A stretch of DNA of 36,436 bases from a virus, in the IMG/VR virus record IMGVR_UViG_3300025671_009869, positions 1 to 36,436 of that record; one strand, given 5' to 3'. Positions 23,286 through 30,512 of this stretch are shown piece by piece. Below the pieces are notes generated by a model that was not told the DNA's origin, did no database searches, and saw only the letters and a program-made list of their open reading frames with translations. Position 1 is the stretch's first letter. Every line of letters starts with the position of its first letter. Position numbers and translations under genes: made by a program.

Positions 23286-23301
23286 AAATAAATATATGAT
23301 A

Positions 23302-23523
23302 CTATAGAAGATTCAACTTGTGAAATTTGTTAATTAGTTTGTGTTTTTCTTTTTTGTCTTCTGTAGTAGCTACTTTTTGTTCAAATAATTTCCATAATAC
23401 TTCTTTTTGTAGTTTTGGTTCTACAATACCAAATAATTTAAGGTCATTTTTATTTTTTATTTGGTTATTTAGTATGGATTCAAGTATTTTATTTAATAGC
23501 TGTTCGTAATTAGTTTCCTTCAT
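23302..23523 (-). CDS. Unknown 73-residue helical protein
   Basis: Not recognised. It is charged and helical with a repeated LLNKILESILNNQI-type leading helix, a central FGIVEPKLQKEVLWKLFEQKV segment and a basic tail. No motif assigns a function. It lies 16 bases upstream of the PPK2 fusion start and 11 bases downstream of the glutaredoxin gene on the minus strand. Confidence 0.58.
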   Translation of the reverse strand: MKETNYEQLLNKILESILNNQIKNKNDLKLFGIVEPKLQKEVLWKLFEQKVATTEDKKEKHKLINKFHKLNLL

Positions 23524-23534
23524 AATCTTAAAAA

Positions 23535-24056
23535 CTAAACATTTGTGGGTTTTTCGGTGGAATTATATAAATCTTTGGTTTGATTTCTTTTATTCTGTAT
23601 TTCTTCGGCTAGTTTTTTATTTCTATTCACCACTTCTTTTCTTCTTCTTTCTAATTCTTCTAAGTGATTTTTTTTATCTTCTTCTTCTTGTAACTTTTTA
23701 CTTATAACATCTATTCTGTCTAAAGCCATTTTAGTCATATACATATTGTTTTTAAGTAATTCTACAATGTCTTCCATAGTTGGTTCCCTATGTGTAACTG
23801 TTTGATAATATAGTAAAGACTGAATAGCTTCTTGTGGGTTACTAAAATCTCTATTAGGTATTAAATATTCTTTACCTATTACAAAGGTAGGAAACACAGC
23901 ACTCCTAGTGAGAGATTTAACATATTCCCATTCTTTTTTAAACTCTTTAAAATTTCTTTCAGTATACTCAACATTAGCTGCTTCTAATTCTTGTTTCATT
24001 TTTGCACAATACCCACAAGTAGGCATTGTATACATTATAATTTCTAATTTTTCCAT
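23535..24056 (-). CDS. Glutaredoxin/thioredoxin-like protein with C-terminal coiled coil
   Basis: 173 residues. Residues about 4-90 are a glutaredoxin-like fold with the active site TMPTCGYCAKMK (CGYC), the cis-proline VFPTFVIG, and then IPNRDFSNPQEAI. The remaining 80 residues form a highly charged coiled coil (KKLQEEEDKKNHLEELERRR). The redox part would reduce disulfides, for example in ribonucleotide reductase. The RDFxxPxEA motif after the cis-proline is shared with the two small redoxins at 32923-33791, so they look like one phage family. The coiled-coil extension is unusual for a glutaredoxin and suggests it acts in a complex. Confidence 0.85.
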   Translation of the reverse strand: MEKLEIIMYTMPTCGYCAKMKQELEAANVEYTERNFKEFKKEWEYVKSLTRSAVFPTFVIGKEYLIPNRDFSNPQEAIQSLLYYQTVTHREPTMEDIVELLKNNMYMTKMALDRIDVISKKLQEEEDKKNHLEELERRRKEVVNRNKKLAEEIQNKRNQTKDLYNSTEKPTNV

Positions 24057-24062
24057 AATTTA

Positions 24063-24476
24063 TTATTTTACAATACTAAATTTATCACCTTGTTTAATTT
24101 TGTCAAGTATTTCTAGACCACTTACAACATTGCCGAAACATGTGTGGTTACCGTCTAAATGTTCTGTATTATGTCTATTTAAACATATAAAAAACTGTGA
24201 ACCACCCGTGTCCCTTCCTCTATGTGCCATAGACAACACACCTTTCTCATGATATTGTTTTTCATTATTTACCTCACATTTAATAGTGTAACCAGGTCCA
24301 CCAGTACCGTCTCCATTAGGACATCCACCTTGTACTACAAAACCTGGAATTACTCTGTGGAATGTAAGATTTTGATAAAATCCGTCATTTACTAAATTTT
24401 CAAAATTTTTTTTAGTTAATGGTGTTTCATCATATAATGAAATAACCATGTCACCGTAATTTGTAATTATTTTCAT
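24063..24476 (-). CDS. Cyclophilin-type peptidyl-prolyl isomerase
   Basis: 137 residues, a minimal cyclophilin. [13 protein letters not shown] carries the catalytic arginine. The segments [32 protein letters not shown] and TCFGNVVSG follow in the family order. It has no signal peptide, so it is cytoplasmic. Such proteins speed proline isomerisation during folding. Few phages encode them. It lies among protease and redox genes (ClpP pair, glutaredoxin), as if this segment were a protein-quality module. Its start overlaps the stop of the upstream membrane-protein gene by 4 bases (ATGA). Confidence 0.93.
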   Translation of the reverse strand: MKIITNYGDMVISLYDETPLTKKNFENLVNDGFYQNLTFHRVIPGFVVQGGCPNGDGTGGPGYTIKCEVNNEKQYHEKGVLSMAHRGRDTGGSQFFICLNRHNTEHLDGNHTCFGNVVSGLEILDKIKQGDKFSIVK

Positions 24477-24940
24477 TTTTTAATTTTATTAATTTGTTTT
24501 AAAACATTATTACTATTTTCATTTATCTTTTTACTTATCATAGCACCTAAATTTCTTAAAACGATAGTAGATATTCTATACGCAACGTAGGTAACAGAAA
24601 TTGTTATGAAAACAACAATTAAATTAAAAATTAAAGGTAACCACAAATTCATAAGATAAGTTTTAATATCTGTATAGGGCACGTATATTAATTGTTGGTT
24701 ACTATATTCTATAAATTTTTGAACGTCACCATCAAATTGTTCTATTTGTTGTTTTGTTAACTTGTCACAATTTATACAATGTCCTGTGTCATAAACAGAG
24801 TACATAGTTCCCAAAGCTTGAATAAATAAAAATGATATTATTATCTTCCATTTATATGTCTTTAAAAAAGACATTATTTTTTCTGTGGTATCGAATTTCT
24901 CAACAATACCATCTAAAAATTTTATATATTTTTTGAACAT
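24473..24940 (-). CDS. Two-helix membrane protein
   Basis: 155 residues with membrane segments at about 32-48 and 98-122. The loop between them (about 50 residues) carries the two cysteines of HCINCDK, which could form a disulfide or bind metal outside the membrane. The ends are basic and face the cytoplasm. The family is not recognised. It lies between the ClpP-like gene (10 bases) and the cyclophilin gene (4-base overlap). It might anchor or recruit the neighbouring protease, but nothing shows this directly. Confidence 0.65.
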   Translation of the reverse strand: MFKKYIKFLDGIVEKFDTTEKIMSFLKTYKWKIIISFLFIQALGTMYSVYDTGHCINCDKLTKQQIEQFDGDVQKFIEYSNQQLIYVPYTDIKTYLMNLWLPLIFNLIVVFITISVTYVAYRISTIVLRNLGAMISKKINENSNNVLKQINKIKK

Positions 24941-24950
24941 AATATAATTT

Positions 24951-25553
24951 TTATTCTAGTATTTTATCTACCAATCCGTATTCTAAACATTTTTTAGCGT
25001 CCCACCATAAATCATGCTTTAATATTTCATCCAATTCTTTTTGTGGTACTTTAGTATACTCTTGATATAAATTTTTTATCATATCCATCAATTTAGTATT
25101 ATTTTCCATATCGTCAAGTAAATCGGAATATTTTCCCCAACTAGTAGCACTTAATTGATGGATTAACATATAAGCGTGTTTGTGAATATATCTTTCTTTA
25201 CCAACTACACTAATCATTGTGCCAGCACTAGCAGCACACCCTTCTATAATTGTAATTACATCACATTTAGTATTTCTAATTGTATCTAAAGTTGATAAAC
25301 CAGCAAAAATACTACCTCCGTAAGAATTGATGTGTAAATAAATTTTTGGTAACTCTACTCCTAATTTTAAACTACTAATTTGTAATTCTTTATCTAATTC
25401 ATTTATTTGTTTATTCAACTCTAACATCTTACTCCTTTCTACCTCAGAATAAAAATAAATGTGATTGTTTACCGTTGTAATTTCGTTATTACTATCACTA
25501 GATGAATTTGATTTATCATCTTGTTTTACACCCCAAATTGGTTCTTTATTCAT
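24951..25553 (-). CDS. ClpP-type serine protease, paralogue A
   Basis: 200 residues. Catalytic serine S109 lies in GCAASAGTM, the histidine H132 in MLIHQLS, and D181 in HDLWWDAKKCLEYGLVDKI at the usual aspartate position. The oxyanion-side INSYGGSIFAGL is conserved. The N-terminal 30 residues are polar and variable, without a clear processing site. ClpP forms a 14-subunit chamber fed by ClpX or ClpA. No Clp ATPase lies in the window, so a host partner or independent peptidase/prohead-like use is likely. It follows paralogue B with a 1-base gap, so a mixed ring of the two is plausible. Confidence 0.9.
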   Translation of the reverse strand: MNKEPIWGVKQDDKSNSSSDSNNEITTVNNHIYFYSEVERSKMLELNKQINELDKELQISSLKLGVELPKIYLHINSYGGSIFAGLSTLDTIRNTKCDVITIIEGCAASAGTMISVVGKERYIHKHAYMLIHQLSATSWGKYSDLLDDMENNTKLMDMIKNLYQEYTKVPQKELDEILKHDLWWDAKKCLEYGLVDKILE

Positions 25554-25554
25554 T

Positions 25555-26256
25555 TTAATTTCTTTTTTGTATTATCTCATCAATTATTCCATATTCTAAA
25601 GCTTGGTCTGCATCTAACCATAAATCTCTTTGTGCATCCTTTTCAACTCTTTTGGTTGTTTTACCACAAGCTTTCGCCAATATATCAAATAAAATTTTAT
25701 TGGTTTTTTCCCATTCATCCATAGTAATTCGAGCGTCTTGGATGTTACCAACAGCACCACCACTAGATTGATGCAACATTGTTTTACTATATCTCAAAGA
25801 GTTTCTTTTACCTTTTGTCCCTACTGCTAATAATACTGAACCCATAGAAGCTGCCATACCAGTATTTAATGTCCTAATATCACATTTAACATATTCCATA
25901 ACATCAACAATCCCCAAACCAGCTTTTACCGAACCACCAGGTGAATCTATATGTAATGTAATATCATCGTCATTAATCGTATCTAAATACATTATTTGTG
26001 CTTGAAGAATTTGTGCAGTTATATCCATTATTGGTCCAGATAACCATATTATTCTTTCCATCATAAGTCTAGAAAATATATCAATTTGTGTGGCTCTCAT
26101 TTCTCTTTCCTCTAAAATATAGGGTGTAAGTGAATTTTGATAGTCCCATAAAGTGGTAGACGAAATTGGGTTCTTCATACTTCTACTATATAAACTAAAA
26201 TCTTTGATTAGGTCATTTTTCATATTTAAATTATTATTTTTTTGTTTTACTGTCAA
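25555..26256 (-). CDS. ClpP-type serine protease, paralogue B
   Basis: 233 residues with an intact triad: S137 in GMAASMGSVL, H162 in TMLHQSSGG, D211 in AQRDLWLDADQALEYGIID. HIDSPGGSVKAGL is the usual strand-turn. The N-terminal 50 residues (before REMRATQIDIFSRLM) exceed the canonical length and may be a propeptide or include a later true start at residue 12 (MKNDL). It is closer to housekeeping ClpP than paralogue A, with the IFSRLMMERIIWLSG start typical of ClpP. Two active paralogues in tandem suggest a hetero-oligomer. Confidence 0.92.
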   Translation of the reverse strand: MTVKQKNNNLNMKNDLIKDFSLYSRSMKNPISSTTLWDYQNSLTPYILEEREMRATQIDIFSRLMMERIIWLSGPIMDITAQILQAQIMYLDTINDDDITLHIDSPGGSVKAGLGIVDVMEYVKCDIRTLNTGMAASMGSVLLAVGTKGKRNSLRYSKTMLHQSSGGAVGNIQDARITMDEWEKTNKILFDILAKACGKTTKRVEKDAQRDLWLDADQALEYGIIDEIIQKRN

Positions 26257-26267
26257 TTTTATAATCT

Positions 26268-26846
26268 TTAACCTTGATAACTATCAATAGGTTCACCGTC
26301 AGAATAAACTAAATCACGACATTCACGTAACATTTCTTGTTGACGTTCATAAATTGACTCCATAAACTCCATTTGAACTCTGTCATAATCTTCATCATCC
26401 CAATCCATATCTTCTGTAGGGTTATCCATATCATCTTCTTCAACCCAAATACAAGGTGTTCCGTCCAAATCTTTTTTGATTACGAGAGCACCAATAGGAC
26501 TATACCCTTCATCCTCATACTGAACTTCAATAGAAACTTCAGGGTCCTTATCCACTAACATATTATAAAGGTGTATGAAGAATTTAATAGGTGGATACCA
26601 AGCTGAAGTTAATGTAAAATTACCATAATCAATAATATCATCAAGATATGTCCACTTAGAACCAACATTATCTAACGACCATGAATTCATAACACCACCG
26701 CTTTCCGCAACTTCTACATCATTGTAAAAGGTTTGTGCGAATGTGGTAACTTCACCATCGTTCGCTCTTTCTAATAACTCATCAAGGTATTTGATGGTTT
26801 CTTCATTTGCATGGACTTCAACCATGCTCTTTAAGTGATTTGCCAT
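26268..26846 (-). CDS. Api92/YubB-like ferredoxin-fold domain protein
   Basis: 192 residues. MANHLKSMVEVHANEETIKYL followed by SKWTYLDD and FTLTSAWYPPIKFFIHL matches the Api92/YubB-type domain (a beta-alpha fold found in phage, plasmid and conjugative-element proteins): start MANH, then a W/Y-rich strand with SAWxPPI. The C-terminal 60 residues are very acidic (EEDDMDNPTEDMDWDDED). Its role is unknown in known relatives. It ends 11 bases before the ClpP paralogue B start and may be co-transcribed with it. Confidence 0.72.
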   Translation of the reverse strand: MANHLKSMVEVHANEETIKYLDELLERANDGEVTTFAQTFYNDVEVAESGGVMNSWSLDNVGSKWTYLDDIIDYGNFTLTSAWYPPIKFFIHLYNMLVDKDPEVSIEVQYEDEGYSPIGALVIKKDLDGTPCIWVEEDDMDNPTEDMDWDDEDYDRVQMEFMESIYERQQEMLRECRDLVYSDGEPIDSYQG

Positions 26847-26878
26847 TTTTTAATTTTTTAATTTTTTAATTTTTTATT
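26847..26878. repeat. Tandem TTTTTTAA units
   Basis: About four consecutive units of TTTTTAAT type separate the cupin gene from the Api92-like gene. They reach into the last codons of the cupin gene. A simple AT repeat, prone to length change. Confidence 0.65.
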
Positions 26879-27257
26879 TATTTTCTGTTTTCCATTCTTC
26901 ACCAAAATCACCAATTTTTGCTCTATGTTCATCGGTTGGGTCATATTTTCTAGTGACGTAATAAACTAATATTGTTCCTGGTTCTAAAGCTTTATACCCA
27001 TGATAAACCCCTGGTGGAATTTCTAGTACTTGTGGGTTTTTGTCTGATAGATACTTGAATTCACAACCATCTTCTTCAGTTGCCCAACCAACTTTTAAAC
27101 TACCTTTTAAACAAATCCAATAATCAGTTTGTTTCTCATGTTTATGCCAAGCTACTATGTGTTCTGTTGAATTGATATAACTAACATTTATTTGTCCTTC
27201 TTTGAGTGGGAATACATCCAGTAATCTTTGTGCTCTGTCATCTTCATGGTAATTCAT
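26874..27257 (-). CDS. Cupin protein, RmlC-like
   Basis: 127 residues. The beta-barrel motifs are VAWHKHEKQTDYWICLKGSLKVG (first cupin motif with two histidines) and LEIPPGVYHGYKAL (second motif with a histidine). The order and the HxHxxQxDYW start resemble dTDP-4-dehydrorhamnose 3,5-epimerase relatives rather than dioxygenase cupins, so a sugar epimerase-like or sugar-binding role is the best guess. The protein is shorter than full RmlC (about 180 residues). No other nucleotide-sugar gene is nearby. It may modify capsule sugars or DNA glucosyl precursors, but that is speculation. Confidence 0.8.
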   Translation of the reverse strand: MNYHEDDRAQRLLDVFPLKEGQINVSYINSTEHIVAWHKHEKQTDYWICLKGSLKVGWATEEDGCEFKYLSDKNPQVLEIPPGVYHGYKALEPGTILVYYVTRKYDPTDEHRAKIGDFGEEWKTENK

Positions 27258-27303
27258 GTTTTAATTATACTAAATAAAAATATTTAAGAAAAGTCTAGAG
27301 CAT

Positions 27304-27330
27304 AAAAAAATGGGACCTATGTCCCATTAT
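27304..27330 (-). terminator. Intrinsic terminator after the zinc-motif gene
   Basis: ATGGGAC/GTCCCAT (27310-27316 with 27321-27327), loop of 4 bases, followed on the minus strand by a run of seven T residues. It starts 6 bases after the stop of 27333-27902 and insulates the cupin gene. Confidence 0.88.
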
Positions 27331-27332
27331 TT

Positions 27333-27902
27333 TTAACACTCCAAAATATACTTTAAACTACCCATAGCGTTTTTGATGTGTGATTTTGGAATCCAGAATT
27401 CTAACTCACCAATCTCATCGATTTTCTCCTTTAAATTCTTATTGAATTCTTTTATCTCAGATTGGGTAGTTGGTCTTTTTAATCCCATGTATTTTGCACA
27501 TGTAGGACCGATTCCAGAAGCTTTTGATACCCAATCAGTCAAATCTCTACCACAACAACGACAACATCCAACATCAGTAAAAGTCATTTTTCCTTTGACT
27601 CTAACTGCTTTATTTGTCAACGCATTTATTTCTGAAACAGTTACTGTGATAGGTGTAATTTTACCCAAATTGTATTCTTCTGAAATTTCTCTAGCAACAT
27701 ATCTTTTTAAAACCAAGTCTACATTTATTTTAATTGGTTTGATACTGCCTTTAGGTTTTTTTGGTGCGAAGAATTTTTTAACCGCCTCCATTTGTTTTGG
27801 GGTTAACTTACCCCAACGATTATATCCATTAAGTACGGATTTAACAAATCCATTATTACCTTCGTAGTTTATTAGTTTTTGTATTGTGTCTTGGTCAGTC
27901 AT
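27333..27902 (-). CDS. Phage protein with zinc-binding CCRCCGRxL motif (DUF6011-like)
   Basis: 189 residues. The centre carries CCRCCGRDLTDWVSKASG followed by IGPTCAKYMGL. This is the Cx2C...C pattern with GxGPxC that marks the DUF6011-type zinc module found in phages and plasmids. About 110 residues before it are basic (PKQMEAVKKFFAPKKPKG) and end in a beta-rich part (TVTVSEINALTNKAVRVKGKM); the C-terminal tail is charged. A nucleic-acid-binding role fits but is not shown. It has a strong own promoter (27939-27969) and its own terminator, so it is a single-gene transcript. Confidence 0.75.
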   Translation of the reverse strand: MTDQDTIQKLINYEGNNGFVKSVLNGYNRWGKLTPKQMEAVKKFFAPKKPKGSIKPIKINVDLVLKRYVAREISEEYNLGKITPITVTVSEINALTNKAVRVKGKMTFTDVGCCRCCGRDLTDWVSKASGIGPTCAKYMGLKRPTTQSEIKEFNKNLKEKIDEIGELEFWIPKSHIKNAMGSLKYILEC

Positions 27903-27938
27903 ACTTTATTTTTTTAAGTGGTTATCAATTCAACAATA

Positions 27939-27969
27939 CAAAGATAATTAAATTATATTAAACTACAAA
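27939..27969 (-). promoter_or_regulatory. Bacteroidetes-type promoter for the zinc-motif gene
   Basis: The minus strand reads TTTG (27969-27966), 19 bases, then TATCTTTG (27946-27939), a full match to TTTG-N19-TAnnTTTG. The gene's ATG lies about 35 bases downstream. Confidence 0.8.
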
Positions 27970-27970
27970 C

Positions 27971-28876
27971 TTAATTTATCAAAATTAATTTTTTTGTACA
28001 ATTAGGACATGTAAATTTTTCTTCAAATCGCTTATCAAAAACAACTTCATTTTCACAAACACATTCTTTTATTTCAAAGTCTTCTTTATTTGGTGATTCT
28101 TGTGGTGTGTAATTACAAACCAAAGTTTTATCCATTATGTAAGCATATCTGTGTTTTTGTGTTCTAGGTAACCAAACTCCTTTAGCATCCTTAGTCGTAC
28201 CTCTATAATTTTTTTTGAAAGTGCCATCACCAATATAAAGAAAAAAGTCACTTTTTGGTGTGGATAATCCATAATAAGTGAAATTACACACCTGATAGAT
28301 ACTACCACTATGTCTAGAATTATCAGCTAAAGTAATTACCGCTCTAACATTTTCTTTTTTCAATAATCTAATTGATGTACCTAACAAAAATGATGTCGCA
28401 TTAGTTCCATTTAAGTTTGGTAAAACACATAGTCTAGATAATTCTAAAACTGTTTGGTCAGTATTGGGTAATCCAAACCAACCTTTCAGTGCAACATTAC
28501 CTTGTGGATTTGAGAATGTTGTCACACCTAAAATTTCTTCATCTCCTTTTTTAAATAATCCAAAAGAAAACTTAGCAAAGAACTTTGCGTCAGCCAAATA
28601 ATGATATTTTTTTATAAATTCGTAAGCCTGACTTTTATCTATCCTTTTAATTAAATAATTTTTTTTCTTAAAATTATTATTATGTCTAGGTTTTTCTTTA
28701 AATACGGGAAAATTACCATGTGGTACGACATATTCTTTATCTGTTGAATTATTTTTAATTTTATAACCACCTTCTACCTTTCCTAAATATATCCCAACAT
28801 TATTAGAATTGGTTATAAATAAGTCACCATCTTTTAATTTAGATAATGTGGTAGATTCTTTGCTAAAATTTGTCAT
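27971..28876 (-). CDS. Mom-like GNAT-fold DNA modification protein
   Basis: 301 residues. KKYHYLADAKFFAKFSFGLF, EILGVTTFSNPQGN, LELSRLCVLPNLNGTNATSFLLG and VRAVITLADNSRHSGSIYQVCNFTYYGLS match, in order, the GNAT-like core of Mu Mom-family proteins (YHY, G, ELxRLxV, S.xLG, aDxxrHxGxIYQ). Mom alters adenine bases to protect phage DNA from restriction. An N-terminal 70-residue beta-rich extension precedes the core. The C-terminus adds CVCE and CPNC knuckles, a zinc ribbon that may help DNA binding. The partner Com is not visible. Whether it modifies adenine in this phage is inference from the family. Confidence 0.85.
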   Translation of the reverse strand: MTNFSKESTTLSKLKDGDLFITNSNNVGIYLGKVEGGYKIKNNSTDKEYVVPHGNFPVFKEKPRHNNNFKKKNYLIKRIDKSQAYEFIKKYHYLADAKFFAKFSFGLFKKGDEEILGVTTFSNPQGNVALKGWFGLPNTDQTVLELSRLCVLPNLNGTNATSFLLGTSIRLLKKENVRAVITLADNSRHSGSIYQVCNFTYYGLSTPKSDFFLYIGDGTFKKNYRGTTKDAKGVWLPRTQKHRYAYIMDKTLVCNYTPQESPNKEDFEIKECVCENEVVFDKRFEEKFTCPNCTKKLILIN

Positions 28877-28914
28877 AATTTTATAATTTAATTAAAAATA
28901 AATAAAAAAAATAA

Positions 28915-29829
28915 TTAAATCAATAAAGTATTAGTACTCTGATATTTTATTAGAGCGAGTTCTTTTTTCTTGGCCTCTAACATCACATCAACGTCTACAC
29001 CATAGGTATTAATATATTCAGAGATATAATCTGAATGTGCTTGTGGTTTAATAGTATCATTATTCTCATGTAATGATTTACTCTCAGAGTAGTGAACTAC
29101 AGGTTTGATATCACCCCAAGTGCTTGCAGCAAGTTTAAGTGCTTCTTCTTCCGTCAGACCACCTGTATTAAATTTATGGTGGTGATAATCAAACACTATT
29201 GGTATCCCTATCCTTTCGTGTATGTACATCAAATCCTTAACTGAATACATTGACTCTTTATCATCATTTTCTACAGTCAAACGTGTTTGTACGGATTTAG
29301 GTAATCTTTCAAAGTTCTTACAGAACCTATCCATAGCAGAAATCTTATCACCATACACACCATTACAATGTATATTAATTTTATTATATGGTGTTCTAGA
29401 TAAACCAATTAAATCAAATATTTCACCGTGGTTTGATAAATCTTTTATTGTGTTTTCAACAACATTATCGTTGGGTGATACTAAAACATTAAATGGACCT
29501 GGATGGAATGTAATTCTATGTCCATATTTTTTAACCAAATGACCCAAACCACTTAACAAGTGTTTAATCCTAATGTAGTGAGGTAAATCAGATAATTTAT
29601 ATTCTGATGCCCAAGGAAAAATATCCGAACTCATTCTAAAAAATTTAATACCATTATTTTCATTCCATTGTATAATTTTTATTAAATCTCTGACATTTAA
29701 AATTGATAACTCAGAAGCATAATCGATACCTTTGGTAATAAATGTTTTTTTAATCATAGACCTATTGGTTGTGACTTTGGGTTTTTCTTTAGATAAAGAC
29801 ATATTAATACAAGCGTATCCTAAATTCAT
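28915..29829 (-). CDS. uvsE: UV damage endonuclease UvdE (UVDE)
   Basis: 304 residues from the ATG at 29829; the frame is open 42 bases further to a TTG, but MNLGYACINMSL is the normal UvdE start. Typical segments follow: FRMSSDIFPWASE, GHRITFHPGPFNVL, NKINIHCNGVYGDK, RLTVENDD, GIPIVFDYHHHKFN and VVHYSESK, with the metal-binding histidines, glutamates and aspartates of the TIM-barrel fold. The enzyme nicks DNA 5' to UV photoproducts and some abasic sites. A light-repair enzyme in a phage carrying a rhodopsin fits life in sunlit water. A perfect promoter lies 70 bases upstream, and its leader can form a CCAAT/ATTGG hairpin. Confidence 0.93.
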   Translation of the reverse strand: MNLGYACINMSLSKEKPKVTTNRSMIKKTFITKGIDYASELSILNVRDLIKIIQWNENNGIKFFRMSSDIFPWASEYKLSDLPHYIRIKHLLSGLGHLVKKYGHRITFHPGPFNVLVSPNDNVVENTIKDLSNHGEIFDLIGLSRTPYNKINIHCNGVYGDKISAMDRFCKNFERLPKSVQTRLTVENDDKESMYSVKDLMYIHERIGIPIVFDYHHHKFNTGGLTEEEALKLAASTWGDIKPVVHYSESKSLHENNDTIKPQAHSDYISEYINTYGVDVDVMLEAKKKELALIKYQSTNTLLI

Positions 29830-29897
29830 ATCGAAATAATTAAATTTTAAGTTTTGAACTACCCAAACCAATAGTATTGGTTAGGTATTTGAGATTT

Positions 29898-29929
29898 CAA
29901 ATATAAAGAATATTTATTTAAAAAACAAA
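29898..29929 (-). promoter_or_regulatory. Bacteroidetes-type promoter for UvdE
   Basis: The minus strand reads TTTG (29929-29926), 20 bases, then TATATTTG (29905-29898), a full consensus match. It overlaps the start of the divergent gene 29929-30183. Confidence 0.8.
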
Positions 29930-30183
29930 TGAAAGATAGAATAAAAAAATTATTAAGAGAATTTAGTATTGACGAACTAGATAGAAAAACATATAAAGAT
30001 GGTCAATTATCTTTAGAATATGTAGATGCTTACGATTACCCAAAATATGTTATTTATTATGATACAGAAGAACTAGTAGATGGTTATGGTGATGAAACAA
30101 ATATAGTAGTCGCTGAATTAGATTCTAGATTTTTTGATGAAAGAATGGCTAGAATAATATTACAATACCTAATAACTAGGTAA
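29929..30183 (+). CDS. Unknown 84-residue protein with L-R-E start
   Basis: Not recognised. The start MKDRIKKLLREFSID is of the same basic amphipathic type with L-x-E as the LRR genes (KILKEY), suggesting the same targeting or processing signal. The remainder is acidic and beta-rich (LEYVDAYDYPKYVIYYDTEEL) and ends in a helix (ERMARIILQYLITR). It is divergent from UvdE and followed by a terminator, so it is a single-gene unit on the plus strand. Confidence 0.65.
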   Translation: MKDRIKKLLREFSIDELDRKTYKDGQLSLEYVDAYDYPKYVIYYDTEELVDGYGDETNIVVAELDSRFFDERMARIILQYLITR

Positions 30184-30211
30184 AATATTCAACTAAAATT
30201 TAAATATGTTC

Positions 30212-30241
30212 AAAAAAAAAACCCCAATATGGGGTTTTTTT
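30212..30241. terminator. Bidirectional intrinsic terminator
   Basis: CCCC/GGGG (30222-30225 with 30231-30234) extended by ten A residues on one side and seven T on the other, loop AATAT. It ends both the plus-strand gene 29929-30183 and the minus-strand RNA that follows the DUF2828 gene. Confidence 0.9.
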
Positions 30242-30249
30242 ACATTATC

Positions 30250-30308
30250 AGGAAGGTGTTGATTGTTGCGTTATCATTTAATTTAAAGTAGATTGCTGAA
30301 ACCTTCCT
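30250..30308 (-). ncRNA. Second structured domain of the DUF2828 3' region
   Basis: AGGAAGGT (30308-30301 on the minus strand) pairs with ACCTTCCT (30257-30250) over 8 bp and encloses about 43 mostly unpaired bases. A small stem CGTGA/TCACG lies just before it (about 30336-30321). It ends next to the terminator. The same GGAAGG/CCTTCC stem type occurs in the tRNA leader at 19785-19847. Confidence 0.45.
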
Positions 30309-30347
30309 TATTTATATAAACGTGAACTTATCACGGAATTTTTAAAA

Positions 30348-30512
30348 TCTGATGAGTAGTCAGAATATGGGTGAACTCTTTTTTAATTTAGGACTTCTGA
30401 GACTAAAAATCCCTTTTTTATTTTTTCAACAAGGTGGGGGAATATTTCCACCTCTCTCTTTCATAGTTATATTTAACTTTTGCTGAAAGTATTCTTTGGT
30501 CTACTCATCAGA
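30348..30512 (-). ncRNA. Cloverleaf-like RNA overlapping the DUF2828 stop codon (Y-RNA-like candidate)
   Basis: On the minus strand TCTGATGAGTAG (30512-30501) is perfectly complementary over 12 bases to CTACTCATCAGA (30359-30348). Three hairpins lie inside: CTTTCA/TGAAAG (30489-30459, with inner AGTTA/TAACT), AGGTGG/CCACCT (30454-30433) and TTTAG/CTAAA (30407-30387). The result is a four-way, tRNA-like cloverleaf of about 165 nt. The stop codon TGA (30510-30508) is inside the closing helix. Bacterial Y RNAs that bind Ro60 orthologues are encoded beside the Ro gene and carry tRNA-like modules; the position here matches. Identity is inferred. Confidence 0.55.

Noticed and set aside
28915-29871. 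A longer UvdE starting at a TTG (29871)
   Set aside because: The extra 14 residues look like leader sequence, and the ATG at 29829 gives the usual MNLGYA start of UvdE.
30348-30359. CTGATGAG looks like the CUGAUGA core of a hammerhead ribozyme
   Set aside because: No stem II followed by GAAA lies next to it on either strand; the sequence is fully explained as one arm of the 12-bp closing helix.
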